DNA of 6,120 bases from Nitrospira sp. (GTDB lineage: Bacteria; Nitrospirota; Thermodesulfovibrionia; Thermodesulfovibrionales; SM23-35), in NCBI GenBank assembly GCA_016873595.1, contig VGWZ01000120.1:1-6120 (forward strand), written 5' to 3'. Both the position numbers and the translations under genes were made by a program. Shown here piece by piece: positions 4,491-6,120 of this stretch (position 1 is its first letter; each line of letters starts with the position of its first letter). A model generated the notes under the pieces. The model had not been told where the DNA came from. It searched no databases and worked only from the letters and a program-made list of their open reading frames with translations.

Positions 4491-6046
4491 AAGACTATTT
4501 TGATTATTTTGATTACTTCGATGAATATGATGATGAGAAATACGCCAAGTATATAAATAATGAGGTGGAGAGCATCACTAAGGAAGAAAGAGACCATAGT
4601 TTTACAGAAGACGAGAAAGACCCTATACGTTTCTACCTGAAGGAAATGGGAAACATGTTACCACTTACACGGGAAGGCGAGGTAGAGATTGCCAGAAAAA
4701 TGGAAGATGGAAGGGAGAAGGTTCATAGAGCAATATTTTCACTTCCCTTTGCGCTAAGGAAACTTATCACCTTAGGCAAGATGGTGAGAATTGGAGAGGC
4801 TCCTCTTACATATATCGTTCAGAATGGAGAAGAATACTCAGAAGAAGAATTATTACTCGAAAGAAAACGATTTTATGATATTGCAGAAAAAATTGGCAAC
4901 CTTTACCAGAAAAGAAATGTATATCTCCAAAAATTGAAAGAGACCCCTCCTATCAAACCACGCAAAACTCTTAAAAGAGCTCCGCATAAGGAGGATACAA
5001 ATCCCACTCGTACACTCATTAATACTCTCGAAAAAAACAGGTGCCAGATACATGAAAAAATACGTGAACTCAGGTTAAAAGAGGATATCATCACTGCATT
5101 CTCTGATGAACTGAAACAGTCAGTAATAGAAATAGACGACCTGCAGAAGAAAATTGCAGCCATAAGAAAAAGGATAAGATATTCAAGATCTGATATGAAT
5201 AAAGAATGTCAGTTGTACAAAAAGGAAATTAAAAAAATAGAAACATTATTTGGTCTAAAGTTCGCTGGAATGAAGAAGGCCGTTAAGGTTCTTTTGGATG
5301 GGGAGAGAGAAGTACATAAAGCAAAAAAGACGATGATAGAATCTAATTTACGCCTCGTAATCAGCATTGCAAAAAGATATTTCAGTAAAGGGTTGAGTTT
5401 TTCGGATCTCATCCAAGAAGGAAACATCGGGCTCATGAAAGCTGTTGATAAATTCGAGTACAGGCGCGGATACAAGTTCAGTACCTATGCAACCTGGTGG
5501 ATTAAGCAGGCAATAACAAGGGCAATTGCTGACCAGTCAAGGACAATAAGGATACCAGTACACATGGTGGAAACGTGCAATAAAATAACCAAGACAACAA
5601 GGGAATTTGTCCAGGAACAGGGCAAAGAGCCTGCTGTTGATGAAATTGCTGAAAGATTGAAGATTCCCGTGGAAAAGATAAAGGGAATACTCAAAATCTC
5701 AAGAAATCCTATATCTCTTGAAACCCCGATCGGGAAAGAAGAAGACTCTTATCTAAGAGACTTTATAGAAGATAAGGCAATGTTATCTCCACTTGATGCC
5801 GCTATACGAGACGAAATGAAAAAGCAAATTGACAAAATTTTATGCTCTCTCTCTCCCAAGGAAGAGAAAATAATAAGAAGGCGATTTGGTATTGGCGAAG
5901 ATATCCCACATACACTTGAAGAGGTTGGACTGGAATTTGATGTTACACGCGAGCGGATAAGACAGATAGAAGCCAGGGCAATAAGAAAACTCAAGCACCC
6001 TTCCAGAAGCAAATGGCTCAGGACATTTATCGAAAGCCACCACTAA
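4487..6046 (+). CDS. rpoD: RNA polymerase primary sigma factor RpoD (sigma-70 family)
   Basis: This 519-residue sigma factor directs core RNA polymerase to housekeeping promoters. Region 1.2 begins at DPIRFYLKEMGNMLPLTREG (45-64). A long, charged non-conserved region follows (about 75-275) with a basic Pro/Lys segment near 153-170. Regions 2.1-2.4 run about 283-360, with ESNLRLVISIAKRY, SDLIQEGNIGLMKAVDKFEY, the FSTYATWWIKQAI strand-opening/-10 helix and SRTIRIPVHM. Region 3 is about 361-440. Region 4 (about 455-510) includes TLEEVGLEFDVTRERIRQIE, the -35-binding helix-turn-helix. A full region 1.1 domain is missing: only 44 very acidic residues precede region 1.2, starting with a YFD repeat. 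The long non-conserved region and complete regions 2-4 mark it as the primary, not an alternative, sigma. The start overlaps the dnaG stop (ATGA), and AAGGG at 4475-4479 is a well-placed ribosome binding site. The stop is TAA at 6044-6046, with no hairpin terminator within the 11 bases before the converging gene. Confidence 0.96.
   Translation: MKDYFDYFDYFDEYDDEKYAKYINNEVESITKEERDHSFTEDEKDPIRFYLKEMGNMLPLTREGEVEIARKMEDGREKVHRAIFSLPFALRKLITLGKMVRIGEAPLTYIVQNGEEYSEEELLLERKRFYDIAEKIGNLYQKRNVYLQKLKETPPIKPRKTLKRAPHKEDTNPTRTLINTLEKNRCQIHEKIRELRLKEDIITAFSDELKQSVIEIDDLQKKIAAIRKRIRYSRSDMNKECQLYKKEIKKIETLFGLKFAGMKKAVKVLLDGEREVHKAKKTMIESNLRLVISIAKRYFSKGLSFSDLIQEGNIGLMKAVDKFEYRRGYKFSTYATWWIKQAITRAIADQSRTIRIPVHMVETCNKITKTTREFVQEQGKEPAVDEIAERLKIPVEKIKGILKISRNPISLETPIGKEEDSYLRDFIEDKAMLSPLDAAIRDEMKKQIDKILCSLSPKEEKIIRRRFGIGEDIPHTLEEVGLEFDVTRERIRQIEARAIRKLKHPSRSKWLRTFIESHH
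4496..4522 (+). repeat. Three tandem 9-bp units encoding Tyr-Phe-Asp at the RpoD N-terminus
   Basis: TATTTTGAT at 4496-4504 and 4505-4513 are identical, and TACTTCGAT at 4514-4522 differs only at two synonymous third positions. Together they encode (YFD)x3, preceded by MKD and followed by EYDDEKY. This is a direct in-frame triplet repeat within the acidic N-terminal tail. Confidence 0.85.
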
Positions 6047-6057
6047 GATTGTATGCT

Positions 6058-6120
6058 TTATTTCCCTTTCTTTTTATGACTTCTCCTGAGCTCTTCAGAC
6101 ATTGCTTTAATCTCTGTTAA
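6058..6120 (-). CDS. C-terminal end of an unidentified convergent gene (runs off the right edge)
   Basis: Read on the minus strand, an open frame enters from position 6120 and stops with TAA at 6060-6058. The visible 20 residues are LTEIKAMSEELRRSHKKKGK, a charged helical-looking end with a lysine-rich tail. The sequence fits a real C-terminus and would place a convergent gene 11 bases from the rpoD stop. It is too short to identify, and the frame could be open by chance. Confidence 0.45.
   Translation of the reverse strand, partial: LTEIKAMSEELRRSHKKKGK

Noticed and set aside
3614..4597. Long open frame (327 codons) on the minus strand opposite dnaG
   Set aside because: It is antisense to well-conserved primase sequence, is Ser/Leu/Ile-rich as expected for a reverse-strand shadow, shows no family motif and has no plausible ribosome binding site.

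Overview
The window is chromosomal DNA from a moderately AT-rich bacterium. Its core is a complete macromolecular-synthesis operon on the plus strand: rpsU (ribosomal protein bS21), a YqeY/GatB-like gene, a NIF3-family gene, dnaG (primase) and rpoD (primary sigma factor). The gene content and the gene style suggest a Nitrospirota- or deltaproteobacteria-like lineage: rpsU-yqeY-dnaG-rpoD linkage, a B12-dependent radical SAM gene that may be hopanoid-related, and a NifA-type sigma-54 activator remnant. That placement is inference from recalled family patterns and is not proven here.

Layout. Positions 1-407 hold the 3' end of a B12-binding radical SAM protein, possibly the hopanoid C-3 methylase HpnR. 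Positions 418-699 (minus strand) encode only the C-terminal end of a NifA/NtrC-type activator: the tail of the AAA+ module plus the Fis-like helix-turn-helix. The rest of that gene is absent. A good extended -10 promoter motif overlaps its start. Divergent from it, 762-966 is an FmdB-type zinc-ribbon gene interrupted by a +1 frameshift. The stretch 408-1127 therefore looks like a decaying junction between the radical SAM gene and the housekeeping operon.

From 1061 a strong sigma-70 promoter (TTGACA, 18-bp spacer, TAGAAT) and a purine-rich Shine-Dalgarno lead into rpsU. The five operon genes are packed very tightly: rpsU/yqeY overlap by one base (TAATG), yqeY/NIF3 by four (ATGA), NIF3 and dnaG are 5 bases apart, and dnaG/rpoD overlap by four (ATGA). 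This implies one mRNA with translational coupling. It joins translation (bS21), replication priming (DnaG) and transcription initiation (RpoD), with two poorly understood companions between them. At the right edge a convergent minus-strand gene ends 11 bases after rpoD; only its last 20 codons are visible.

I saw no convincing new system, CRISPR array, mobile element, tRNA or rRNA. The points most worth a second look are the stand-alone NifA-type DNA-binding remnant with its own promoter, the frameshifted fmdB that still encodes all four zinc cysteines, and a 20-residue in-frame insertion in the TOPRIM domain of DnaG.
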